From an uncultured Bacteroidales bacterium (GTDB lineage: Bacteria; Bacteroidota; Bacteroidia; Bacteroidales; UBA4417), in the NCBI GenBank assembly GCA_903946925.1, contig CAJAXK010000024.1:1-44103 (forward strand): a stretch of 44,103 nt of DNA, in the 5' to 3' direction. The notes under the pieces were generated by a model. The model worked only from the letters and a program-made list of their open reading frames with translations. It ran no database searches and had not been told where the DNA came from. The position numbers were made by a program, and so were the translations under genes. Shown piece by piece: positions 10,091 through 19,077 of this stretch; the stretch's first letter is position 1, and each line of letters begins with the position of its first letter.

Positions 10091-11929
10091 ATGAAGCTAA
10101 TCCTTGCACTCTTAATGGCCACAACAACAGCTTTTTCATCGGCCTGGGCACAAACCCCGTTCAACGAACCTCCTTCCTGGGCAAAAACCGCAATCTGGTA
10201 CCAAATTTTTGTGGAACGATTCAACAACGGCGACAAATCCAACGACCCAAAGCCCGAGAATATGGATGTTCCGTTTATGAACATCAAAACGCCGGAAGGC
10301 TGGTCGGTTACGCCTTGGAACCACGACTGGTATATGCTGGAAGATTGGGCCGCGAAAACAGGTAAATCGTTTAACGATGCTGTTCAATACCGCCGTTATG
10401 GTGGCGATTTGCAGGGCGTACTGGATAAACTCGATTATTTACAGGATTTGGGTGTAACAGCTTTGTTTATGAATCCGTTGAACGATGCACCTTCGTTGCA
10501 TAAATACGATGCACGGAACTACCACCATATTGATGTGAATTTTGGCCCCGACCCAATTGGCGACAACAAAATTATTGCTTCCGAAAAGCCAGATGACCCA
10601 ACAACCTGGAAATGGACATCTGCTGATAAAATGTTCCTTAAATTAGTGGAAGAAGCACACAAGCGAGGCATGAAAATTATCATGGACTATTCGTGGAACC
10701 ATACCGGTACTTCGTTTTGGGCGTTTGAAGATTTGGTTAAAAATCAAAAAAAATCGGTGTGTAAGGATTGGTACAACGTTACTTCATTTGATAATCCGGC
10801 AACAACCGAAAATGAATTTGCTTACGAAGGCTGGCTTGGCAACAAATACCTTCCCGAAATAAAAAAAGTTGACCTTACCACCGAACGCAAGATTGGCCAT
10901 GCTTACGAAGGGAACATCAACGAGGGTGCAAAGCAGCATATTTTTGATGTTACCAAACGCTGGTTATCGCCTGATGGCAATGTTGCCAAAGGAATTGATG
11001 GTTTCCGCCTCGATGTGGCCGATCATATTGGGCTTGGCTTTTGGCGCGAATATCGCAAAGTGGTCCGCTCGATTCAGCCGGAAGCTTACCTGATTGGCGA
11101 AATATGGTGGGAAACCTGGCCCGACAAGCTTATGAACCCTGTGCCTTTTACCAGTGGCGATGTTTTCGATGCCGTGATGTTTTACCAATCGTACCGCCCG
11201 GCAAGGTATTTTTTCGCAAAAACGATTACCGAAATAAATGCGAAACAGTTGAAGGACAGTCTCCAATTTCAATGGAACCGCTTGTTGCCAGCAAACCGGT
11301 TTGCCATGATGAATACTTCCTCTACCCATGATTCGCCGAGGCTTTTGACCGATTTTTACAATACCAATAAATATAAATTCCAGGCAAACCCAAACGAGGA
11401 CAAAGCTTATAAAACCGACAAACCCAACAAGGAATCGTACACACGGTTGGGGCTGTATCTGGTACACATGTTTACAACCATTGGTGCACCGCAGATTTGG
11501 AATGGCGAAGAAATGGGTATGTGGGGCGCCGATGACCCCAACTGCCGCAAACCCCTGATGTGGAAAGAAATAAATTTTGATCCCGAAACGCGGAACAACA
11601 TACAACCCGGCAAAAAAACTTATGATAAGGTAGAATTTAACCAGGCTCAGTTTGATTTTTATAAAAAACTGATTGCTATCCGCAAAAGCAACCCTGTGCT
11701 ATCAACCGGCGATTTGAAATTTCTCACTGCAAAAGGCAAAATGTTGGCGTACAGCCGTTTCGATTCGAAGGATGAAATTATTGTATGTTTCAACCTGGAA
11801 CCCACCGCCCAGGAATTCGAATTGACAAAAAAATCTACATGGATTGATTTGTTGACAAATAAAAAGTTCAGTGGCGATAAAATCAAATTGAAAACCCTGA
11901 CGGCTGCTGTATTGAAAAGGGTGGGATAA
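10091..11929 (+). CDS. Secreted alpha-amylase family (GH13) glycosidase
   Basis: Signal peptide; WYQIFVERFNNGDKSNDP, KIIMDYSWNHTG, GIDGFRLDVADHI, AYLIGEIWWETW, SSTHDSPRL. ATG at 10091 preferred because TACTTTTG (10059-10066) overlaps the ORF-track start. Confidence 0.92.
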   Translation: MKLILALLMATTTAFSSAWAQTPFNEPPSWAKTAIWYQIFVERFNNGDKSNDPKPENMDVPFMNIKTPEGWSVTPWNHDWYMLEDWAAKTGKSFNDAVQYRRYGGDLQGVLDKLDYLQDLGVTALFMNPLNDAPSLHKYDARNYHHIDVNFGPDPIGDNKIIASEKPDDPTTWKWTSADKMFLKLVEEAHKRGMKIIMDYSWNHTGTSFWAFEDLVKNQKKSVCKDWYNVTSFDNPATTENEFAYEGWLGNKYLPEIKKVDLTTERKIGHAYEGNINEGAKQHIFDVTKRWLSPDGNVAKGIDGFRLDVADHIGLGFWREYRKVVRSIQPEAYLIGEIWWETWPDKLMNPVPFTSGDVFDAVMFYQSYRPARYFFAKTITEINAKQLKDSLQFQWNRLLPANRFAMMNTSSTHDSPRLLTDFYNTNKYKFQANPNEDKAYKTDKPNKESYTRLGLYLVHMFTTIGAPQIWNGEEMGMWGADDPNCRKPLMWKEINFDPETRNNIQPGKKTYDKVEFNQAQFDFYKKLIAIRKSNPVLSTGDLKFLTAKGKMLAYSRFDSKDEIIVCFNLEPTAQEFELTKKSTWIDLLTNKKFSGDKIKLKTLTAAVLKRVG

Positions 11930-12073
11930 GTGTTTGGATAGCAGAATATCCGGACTTTGATTTTAATGGGTAAATGAACACTACTGTATTGACTCCGGTA
12001 CCTCACAACCCATAACTACATATACCACCAACCGTTTGCAACATGTATTTAACACCTAAAAACTTCCCAGTAA

Positions 12074-12532
12074 ATGAAATTTATTCTTCTACTCCTTTTG
12101 TTTTGTGGCTTTTGCTTTTCGGCAAATTGCCAGTCAGATAATCCTAACTATGACAAATTGCTTGCTGACTCGTTAGGTGGCGATGATTATGGGATGAAAA
12201 CTTACATTTTCGTTATTTTAAAAACCGGGACAAATAAAATTGACGACAAAACTGTGCTCGACAGTTTATTCAAAGGCCACATGCAAAATATAGGCCGTTT
12301 GGCAGCAAATGGCAAATTGGTGGTTGCTGGCCCATTTGGAAAAAATGATAAGGCTTATCGCGGCATTTTCATCCTAAACGTAAAAACAATTGAGGAAGCT
12401 AATGCATTATTAGAAACGGATCCCACAATAAAAGAAAAAGTATTGGAAGCTGAAGTATTTAAGTGGTATGGATCGGCAGCACTGCCAATGTACCTGCCTT
12501 ACCATGAAAAAATAGAAAAGAATAAAATGTGA
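12074..12532 (+). CDS. Exported YciI-like protein
   Basis: Signal peptide MKFILLLLLFCGFCFSANCQ, then YciI-type core GHMQNIGRLAANGKLVVAGPFGKNDKAYRGIFILNVKTIEEANALLETDP. Confidence 0.75.
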   Translation: MKFILLLLLFCGFCFSANCQSDNPNYDKLLADSLGGDDYGMKTYIFVILKTGTNKIDDKTVLDSLFKGHMQNIGRLAANGKLVVAGPFGKNDKAYRGIFILNVKTIEEANALLETDPTIKEKVLEAEVFKWYGSAALPMYLPYHEKIEKNKM

Positions 12533-12618
12533 TGGAAGAGTTTATAAAAGCATATTTGCGATAATTGGGTGCGATAAACAGAGACAAGGCAAATCCTGCA
12601 TCTTTTTCATTCTATGCC

Positions 12619-13398
12619 CTACCCAACTTCCCCATTCATCCATGCCTTGAATGCTGCTGTTTTAACCCTGCTTACTACAATTTCGAGTTTGGGATCAGCA
12701 GCAATTTCAACTTTAAGCTTGAAATTAAAGTAATTGTGTACTTTTTGGATGGCATCGCCCGAAATAATATACTGTCGGTTTACCCTGAAAAATAGTTTGG
12801 GATCAAGTTTAGCTGATAAATCTTCGATAGAATAGGGTATAATAAACCTGTTATTGTCGTGGGTAAGTAGAAATACCTCTTTCTCTTCAGCGTAAAAGCA
12901 AGCAATTTCCGAAACTTTAACCGGAATCATCGCATTCCCTTTATTTATCAGAAAACGTTCCTTATACGATGCTTTACCTGGCATTTGCAGGTTTCTGAGC
13001 ATCTCGTAGAGGTTGTTGTTTGGGTTACTATCACCATAGTATTGTTTCAGGTTATGAAATTTTTGTAATGATGCTTTCAGCTTTTCCCTGTTCACAGGTT
13101 TCAACAGATAATCAATACTGTTAAACTCAAATGCCTGCAAAGCATATTCGTCGTAAGCCGTGGTAAATATCACGGGAGTAATAACTTCACATTCGTCGAA
13201 AATGCTAAAGCTTTTGCCATCAGCCAATTGAATATCCAAAAGTATTAAATCGTAAACCGGTTTTAATTTCAAATGTTGAACAGTTGCCGAAACAGTATCG
13301 ATTGGGCCATGAATTTCAGCTTCTGGTTCTATTTCAAGCACTAACTGACTAAGCCTTTTAGCTGCAAGTTCTTCGTCTTCAACAATAAGGATTTTCAT
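12619..13398 (-). CDS. LytTR-family response regulator
   Basis: REC (MKILIVEDEELAAKRL, YDLILLDIQLADG, FTTAYDEYALQAFEFNSIDYLLKPV) plus LytTR (FFRVNRQYIISGDAI). Confidence 0.93.
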   Translation of the reverse strand: MKILIVEDEELAAKRLSQLVLEIEPEAEIHGPIDTVSATVQHLKLKPVYDLILLDIQLADGKSFSIFDECEVITPVIFTTAYDEYALQAFEFNSIDYLLKPVNREKLKASLQKFHNLKQYYGDSNPNNNLYEMLRNLQMPGKASYKERFLINKGNAMIPVKVSEIACFYAEEKEVFLLTHDNNRFIIPYSIEDLSAKLDPKLFFRVNRQYIISGDAIQKVHNYFNFKLKVEIAADPKLEIVVSRVKTAAFKAWMNGEVG

Positions 13399-13410
13399 GG
13401 ATGGGTTAGG

Positions 13411-13617
13411 TTATTAAGGTGTTCAAGGTTCAATGCTTCGCGTTTAAGGGTTCAATGTTTCGCGTTCAAGGGTTCAATGTTTAATTGGCTTCGCCGTTCA
13501 ATTGGCTTCGCCGTTCAAATGTTCGCTTGTTCAAATGTTCGCTTGTTCAATTGTTCGCTTGTTCAATTGTTTTATTGCTAAAACGTTCAATTGTTTGCTT
13601 GTTCAATTGTTACAACT
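13411..13617. repeat. Degenerate tandem repeat GTTCAATTGTTCGCTT (16-, 17- and 22-bp variants)
   Basis: At least ten GTTCAA-initiated units, e.g. GTTCAATTGGCTTCGCC and GTTCAAATGTTCGCTT x2. Confidence 0.9.
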
Positions 13618-13625
13618 ACCGCTTC

Positions 13626-13713
13626 AAATCCCCACATCCTCAAATCCCCACATCCTCAAATTCCTACATCCCCACATTTTCAAATTTTCAAATTATCTCA
13701 TTTTCAAATTTAA
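13626..13713. repeat. 8-bp-period degenerate tandem repeat (ACATCCTC/AAATTTTC; sense to the flanking gene: GAAAATTT/GGGGATGT)
   Basis: AAATCCCC ACATCCTC AAATCCCC ACATCCTC AAATTCCT ACATCCCC ACATTTTC AAATTTTC AAATTATC TCATTTTC AAATTTAA, in constant 8-bp register. Confidence 0.93.
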
Positions 13714-14777
13714 ATTGCTTTCTCAAACAGTGGCAGCATTACCACAAATTTATCATTTTCAAATTTAACAACAATATTTTTCCCGGTTAGATGCAGATAG
13801 CGGTTGCGGATATTATCAAGGCCAACACCGGTTGAAGCATCTTTGTCGATTTTGGTTTTTACAGTATTTTCAACAACTACAAAACTGTTTTCACGAACAT
13901 AAACTTTAACAAAGAGGGGATCTTCTTTAGAAACCACATTGTGCTTCAGTGCATTTTCGAGCAGCATCTGCAGGGCTAAAGGCGCTATGGCGTAATGATA
14001 GAACTTTTCAGGAACATCAAACTCCACATTCAGTTTATCGCCAAAACGGCTTTGCTGTATAAAAACATAGTCGCGGGCAATTTTAAGTTCGTCGCGGAGC
14101 AAAACGGCATCTTTATCGCGCGATTGCAGCATGTAACGCATTATTTCCGAAATGCTTTCAACATACCGGGCTGCAACCGGGTTATCGTCAACAAGCATCA
14201 GTAAAGTATTCAAACTGTTAAAAAGAAAATGGGGGTTTACCTGATTGCGTAACGTATCGTAACGTGCTTCGAGGTTTGCTTTTTCCAATGCCTGTGTACG
14301 CAGGAGGTTCTCCTTCCATTGAATGAAAAACGCCACCGATGCATAAATGGAACTGATCATGAAAGTTATAATCAAGGATCCAACGATCAAGGCAGTTTTT
14401 TCCGATTGGGAAATTGAGACTTTCAGGAAATATTCGGCAGCATAAATTTCGCCCAACTCGACCAACAAAACAAAAACACTGAGCGAAACCACCTGAAATA
14501 CAATTAGTTTAGTGGTTTCTTTAAATACCGGGTATCGTCTTAATGCATACTGTATCAGTATCATGCTTCCGTTCCAAATCAAAGCGGTACGGATAAATGA
14601 TATTATGAACGCTTTCATTAAACTGGCTCCCCCTTGAGCATAACCAAAATCAAGGAACACCGAAACTGCTGAAATCAAGGTTATCCCAACTACGCGGATA
14701 ATAATCTCGCGCCAATGGTTCTGAGGCTGTTCAATTACAGGTATGCAATCTATTGTATCCTTGGGCGAAGTTTTCAT
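13710..14777 (-). CDS. LytS/YehU-type sensor histidine kinase
   Basis: Multi-TM N-terminus; LRNQVNPHFLFNSLNTLLMLVDDNPVAARYVESISEIMRYMLQ; LALQMLLENALKHNVV; STGVGLDNIRNRY. Confidence 0.92.
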   Translation of the reverse strand: MKTSPKDTIDCIPVIEQPQNHWREIIIRVVGITLISAVSVFLDFGYAQGGASLMKAFIISFIRTALIWNGSMILIQYALRRYPVFKETTKLIVFQVVSLSVFVLLVELGEIYAAEYFLKVSISQSEKTALIVGSLIITFMISSIYASVAFFIQWKENLLRTQALEKANLEARYDTLRNQVNPHFLFNSLNTLLMLVDDNPVAARYVESISEIMRYMLQSRDKDAVLLRDELKIARDYVFIQQSRFGDKLNVEFDVPEKFYHYAIAPLALQMLLENALKHNVVSKEDPLFVKVYVRENSFVVVENTVKTKIDKDASTGVGLDNIRNRYLHLTGKNIVVKFENDKFVVMLPLFEKAI

Positions 14778-14821
14778 TGGAATGGCATTATAAATTCACG
14801 ATAAAAATACTGCTTTTGCTA

Positions 14822-15400
14822 CTATTTCAACTGTTTGCCCAATAGTTCCACTTTTTGCATCCACTCTTTCCGCTTGCTTTCTGCCGAGTTCCTCATTGGC
14901 CCAAACGATGTTACTTTTACTGGTTTTATCCCACAAAACCCCAATATGCCTTTTTTCATGGTGGTATGCCCTGGGCTTTTCAAAAAGAGCGCATAATACC
15001 AGCTTGGCGAATCCATGGTAACTATAAGCCTTGCAGTTTTCCCACTGAGCAGTTTATTTATAAAAACACTGTTTTCGCGGTAACTGAAAGCGAAACCTGG
15101 AAGCAGGATGCGGTCGAGGAATCCTTTTAACAATGCCGGATATGTTCCCCACCAATTTGGGTAAACCAATACAATATGTTCGGCTTTTAGTATTTCCTGC
15201 TGCATCATCAGCAAATCGGGTTCCAGCTCGGTGCGTTTGCGATATCCGTTGGAAAGGCTTGGATTGAACTCCAAATCGACAAGGTTTACCAATTTACATT
15301 CTGCTCCGGCTGTATCGGCGCTTTTTTTATATCTGAGGGCCAATTCGTTGCAAAAGCTTTGTTTGTCAGGATGGCCATTTATTATAAGGATCTTTTTCAT
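14822..15400 (-). CDS. NAD(P)H-dependent oxidoreductase (flavodoxin-like, quinone reductase type)
   Basis: KILIINGHPDKQSFCNELA, HIVLVYPNWWGTYPALLKGFLDRILLPGFAF. Confidence 0.9.
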   Translation of the reverse strand: MKKILIINGHPDKQSFCNELALRYKKSADTAGAECKLVNLVDLEFNPSLSNGYRKRTELEPDLLMMQQEILKAEHIVLVYPNWWGTYPALLKGFLDRILLPGFAFSYRENSVFINKLLSGKTARLIVTMDSPSWYYALFLKSPGHTTMKKGILGFCGIKPVKVTSFGPMRNSAESKRKEWMQKVELLGKQLK

Positions 15401-15580
15401 TGTTCGAATTCTTAAATTTGTTGCTTTGTTGTTGTTACTAAACTGTTTTCAGGCATATTTTTTCGGGTCCAAGTTAAAAGTGCGGAACTGCTGACAGTGT
15501 ATTTCAAATCAATTTTTCAATCCCGTTCCAAGTATTCAGCTCTGAAACATCTTACTTTCCATCCCCCTCCCAACCCAAAC

Positions 15581-15643
15581 CTTTGACCTTTGACCTTTGA
15601 CCTTTGCCCTTTGCCTTTTGCCCTTTGCCTTTTAACTTTTGAG
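15581..15643. repeat. 7-bp-period tandem repeat (CTTTGAC/CTTTGCC)
   Basis: CTTTGAC x3, CTTTGCC x2, TTTTGCC, CTTTGCC, TTTTAAC, TTTTGAG in constant 7-bp register. Confidence 0.93.
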
Positions 15644-15648
15644 CTTTC

Positions 15649-18009
15649 CTAAAAATGAATCCTATACTGCATCATTGGGAAAAACCCTAACTGATAAACA
15701 TTGGTAACTTCGTTTTTCGAAGGACTGTAGGTTTGCATTAGAATATTGTCGTGGTCGGTAAAATTTTCGATGTAAAACACCCATTCCTGCGAAACTTTGC
15801 GCCAATTAAGCCTGTACCCAAATTTTATATCCGCTTTAAAAAACGCATCAAACTGCTCGCTATATGCTTTTGTTTCATCGTATTTGGTTGCACCTGCGTT
15901 CTGCGAAGCTTCCAAATCAATTGGCGTGTAACGTTTGCCTCCGGCATAAGTCATTTTAAAATCAATATTGAAAGTTGATTTGCTATTTATGGTAAACTCT
16001 TTGCCAAACAATACATTAGCTACGTAATTTCCATTAAATGCAGTGTTCCTTTCCATCCCGTCGCTGCCTTTGTATTTTGATTCGAACAAGGATAGCGTTG
16101 CCAGGTAATAGTAGTTTTTATAAAAAAACCGCTCTGCTGTTAGTTCCAATCCGTAGTTTTGGCCGGTTCCGGTATTAATAAGGCTATCCTGAGCCGCAAC
16201 GCCCCAGCCGGCACCGGTATTCAACATGCTGAACGAAGTACTGTTTTTTTCTACCGGCACATCATAAAGTGTTTGATAGTACATTTCGGCCTTCAAACGA
16301 GTGTTTGCGGTTATTGAATTGTTGTACCCTAACACAAACTGGTGCGATTTGGTGAAACCAAGATCGTTGTTGGTTAGAATTAGTGAACCATCATCCATTT
16401 GTGTACCAAGGTAATAGGTTGACAAGGCTTGTGTACGGGAATGGAGTCCATACCCAAAACTCAGTTTATGTTTTGTATTTATCTGCCAGTTTGCACCAAG
16501 CCGTGGCTCAACGCTGGCTGCCCCGTTAAGGTCGAAATAACTGAAATGTAAGCCGGGCACAAGGCTATATTTTTCGTTAAAACGATACGTTGCCTGTACG
16601 TATGGCTGATATAAAGTAACCCCTTCGGCCAAACTTTTGCTGTCGTCAATCAATGCGCGCAAGGTATTGGTTTCGCTGTCGTAAACTTTCGACAACAGGT
16701 CAAAACCCATGCGATCAACAAGAAATCCAGCCCTTGCCGACAAGCGGCTATTGTATTTTTTATGCAGGAAACCGCTCAGCGAGGTACGGAATTCGGCATA
16801 GTTGTGGTCAACATAAGGATGCGGGATGCCAGTAACATCAAGCGTATCAATGGTTGTTCCCCCTTTTTGGTAAATCCCGGAAAGTATGATTTTGTAGTAC
16901 GTATGTTCGTTCATGAAACGAGTGTACGAAATTCCGGTTGCGCCCATCCTCGAACTGTTTACCAAATCCTGACCTTCGCCTGAATACATATCCTGTTCAT
17001 TGCCATTTTGGCTGTCGAGCATGGCTATTTCGCTGTCGCCACCCAACCCGAAAAACGTTATCTTTCCTTTTTTAACCGGGAAATTAAGCTTGAACGAAAG
17101 GTCTTTGTATTTTGGGATCCCGGTAGTTCCCAAATCTATTATTCCATCCATAAGTTCCAAAGTGGAATAGCGGAAATTGGCCAAGTATGAAGCCTCATGT
17201 TTCTTGCTGAAAGGACCTTCGGCACCAACCTCAAAACCATTGAAACCAACCTGAAAAAGTTGTTCGTGTTTTTGGTTGTTGCCATTTCGCATATTCAGGT
17301 CGAAAACGCCGCTCAGCGCATTGCCATATTCGGCAGGGAAAGCACCGGTGAAGAAATCGCTGTTTTCGAGCAGGTTGTTGTTTAACATGCCAACAGGGCC
17401 GCCGGTTGTTCCGCCTTCAGCAAAATGGTTTGGGTTTGGTATATCAATATCTTCGAGCCTCCAGAGCAATCCACTGGGCGAATTGCCACGGATAATAATA
17501 TCGTTGCGCTGGTCGTTGGCCGAAGAAACACCGGCATAGTTCATGGCCATACGGGCTACATCACCTCGGCTTCCGGCATATTTTTCGGTCTCTTCAACCG
17601 AAAAAGTACGGGCGCTTACGGTTGCCATTTGGTTGCGGGTCTGATCCTTGCGGGCGGAACCTGTAATTACTACACCGCTGCTCATGGTTACATTTTCCTC
17701 AAGTTCCACTTCAAGCACAACTTCTTTCACCGAATTGACAATTATCCCTTGAAAAGTGGCTGGTTTATACCCGATATAACTAACCTGAATGCTTTGACGG
17801 CCAATTGCAACCTTTTCGAGACGGAAATTTCCATCGTTGTCGGTAACAGTTCCGGTTAAAGGTTGAACGTCGAGCAGCACCACATTTGCCCCAGGCAAAG
17901 ATGTTTTTGAATCCTTGTCGAAAACGTGCCCGCGGATGGTTTGAACCTGTTGTGCCCAGCCCAAAGCCGAAACAAGGAAAACTAAAGTGAAAATAAATGT
18001 CCTTTTCAT
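15649..18009 (-). CDS. TonB-dependent receptor with carboxypeptidase-like regulatory domain
   Basis: Signal peptide; IRGHVFDKDSKTSLPGANVVLLD; plug region RGDVARMAMNYAGVSSANDQRNDIIIRGNSPSGLLWRLEDIDIPNPNHF; C-terminal beta-barrel. Confidence 0.92.
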   Translation of the reverse strand: MKRTFIFTLVFLVSALGWAQQVQTIRGHVFDKDSKTSLPGANVVLLDVQPLTGTVTDNDGNFRLEKVAIGRQSIQVSYIGYKPATFQGIIVNSVKEVVLEVELEENVTMSSGVVITGSARKDQTRNQMATVSARTFSVEETEKYAGSRGDVARMAMNYAGVSSANDQRNDIIIRGNSPSGLLWRLEDIDIPNPNHFAEGGTTGGPVGMLNNNLLENSDFFTGAFPAEYGNALSGVFDLNMRNGNNQKHEQLFQVGFNGFEVGAEGPFSKKHEASYLANFRYSTLELMDGIIDLGTTGIPKYKDLSFKLNFPVKKGKITFFGLGGDSEIAMLDSQNGNEQDMYSGEGQDLVNSSRMGATGISYTRFMNEHTYYKIILSGIYQKGGTTIDTLDVTGIPHPYVDHNYAEFRTSLSGFLHKKYNSRLSARAGFLVDRMGFDLLSKVYDSETNTLRALIDDSKSLAEGVTLYQPYVQATYRFNEKYSLVPGLHFSYFDLNGAASVEPRLGANWQINTKHKLSFGYGLHSRTQALSTYYLGTQMDDGSLILTNNDLGFTKSHQFVLGYNNSITANTRLKAEMYYQTLYDVPVEKNSTSFSMLNTGAGWGVAAQDSLINTGTGQNYGLELTAERFFYKNYYYLATLSLFESKYKGSDGMERNTAFNGNYVANVLFGKEFTINSKSTFNIDFKMTYAGGKRYTPIDLEASQNAGATKYDETKAYSEQFDAFFKADIKFGYRLNWRKVSQEWVFYIENFTDHDNILMQTYSPSKNEVTNVYQLGFFPMMQYRIHF

Positions 18010-18162
18010 GGTTTGATGTTTTTTGTTTTATGCTGCAAAGATGCGGCAGTATTTGAAAGTACGAAATACTATTCCGATGAAATGAAGAAAAAGGAGGATG
18101 AAAGCGGTAAAATGTGGGGATGAAATGAGATGGCTGTTTTGGTAAAGGAAAATGATTTTTGG

Positions 18163-18215
18163 TGAGGGGAGAGGAGAGAAGAAGACATGTAGAGGGGGGC
18201 AAGGAGAAATGGCGA
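18163..18215. repeat. Purine-rich low-complexity repeat (GAGGGGAGAGGAGAGAAGAAGACATGTAGAGGGGGGCAAGGAG)
   Basis: Shares words with the 43.85-kb tract (GAGGGGAGA, GACAT, CAAGGAGA). Confidence 0.6.
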
Positions 18216-18273
18216 CCCGCATATAGGGAATATTACTAAAGCATCAGAAAAAAGACCCAAAACATTCGGGTTA

Positions 18274-18585
18274 TTACTTTTTACGAATATCAATTATTTT
18301 ATTTTCCGGATCCCTTTTACAATCCCAAATCATAATTACAAGTATTAATTTATCAAAAACTTCGTAAAGTATTTGATAATCACCTGTTATTAAGGCACGT
18401 ACAGGAACAACCTCTGTTTGTTTTCCCAGAAAAGGATTTTTGCAAAGCAGTCTGATACTCTTGTTAATACGAGAGAATAATTTTCTACTATAAATAGAAT
18501 TCCCATTGCGGTTGATATAAAACTCCAGGATATCCAATAAATCTAATTTCGCTTCGGCCGACCATTCTACTTTGATTGTAACCAT
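18274..18585 (-). CDS. RelE/ParE-superfamily toxin
   Basis: VEWSAEAKLDLLDILEFYINRNGNSIYSRKLFSRINKSIRLLCKNPFLGKQTEVVPVRALITGDYQILYEVFDKLILVIMIWDCKRDPEN. Overlaps the antitoxin gene by 19 bp. Confidence 0.85.
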   Translation of the reverse strand: MVTIKVEWSAEAKLDLLDILEFYINRNGNSIYSRKLFSRINKSIRLLCKNPFLGKQTEVVPVRALITGDYQILYEVFDKLILVIMIWDCKRDPENKIIDIRKK

Positions 18586-18803
18586 TGGTCAATCTCTTTT
18601 TGTAATTCATCATGCGAAATAGTCTGTCCTTTAAGCAGTTGTTCCCTACCTGTGCGAATCCTATCTTTCTGATACCCCGAAAGTTTATAAGCTTCTTCCT
18701 TAGCCTTAGAATCTATAATCGTTTTTATCGCATTCAGGAAAGATATATCATTAATTTGAGTTAGTTGATTAATTATCAACTCCCTAAGCTCTATGGTACT
18801 CAT
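18567..18803 (-). CDS. Cognate antitoxin (Bacteroidota RelB-like)
   Basis: MSTIELRELIINQLTQINDISFLNAIKTIIDSKAKEEAYKLS...ISHDELQKEIDQWLQSK, directly upstream of and overlapping the toxin. Internal Met (18803) is the likelier start. Confidence 0.75.
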   Translation of the reverse strand: MSTIELRELIINQLTQINDISFLNAIKTIIDSKAKEEAYKLSGYQKDRIRTGREQLLKGQTISHDELQKEIDQWLQSK

Positions 18804-18858
18804 AGCAATAAATTTTATCCAAAAGTACAACAATTTTTATTGCCCGGTTAATTTGTGA

Positions 18859-18978
18859 TTCTATGAAAAGCATGCCGCACCTACCGAAAAACAGCGTGCG
18901 CAAAAGCAGATGTGTGGGTTTATTGAACCACGCGAAAGGATTTGGGTGGTGGCGGGGTCTATGGACGAGTTTTTCTAA
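18859..18978 (+). pseudogene. Possible C-terminal relic of an unidentified gene
   Basis: Open frame after TGA reads FYEKHAAPTEKQRAQKQMCGFIEPRERIWVVAGSMDEFF*. It looks protein-like but has no start. Confidence 0.3.
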
Positions 18979-19077
18979 TGTAATAAATTTAAAAAGAAAG
19001 CAAGTTTCTGGAAAGATATCTTGTGCCCAAACAACGTGAAAATATGATATGCCTAAACATAAGTTTTCCCGAATCCA

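Noticed and set aside
10964-11605. 213-aa antisense ORF opposite the GH13 gene
   Set aside because: Shadow ORF inside a confidently assigned GH13 gene; no recognisable domain.
13411-13713. Regular repeats resembling a CRISPR array
   Set aside because: Units are only 8-22 bp, contiguous and degenerate, with no unique spacers of constant length and no cas genes.
13485-13790. ORFs on + strand (13485..13790, 13502..13768)
   Set aside because: They translate the tandem repeats and run into the kinase gene antisense; leucine/phenylalanine/serine-rich repeat readthrough, not genes.
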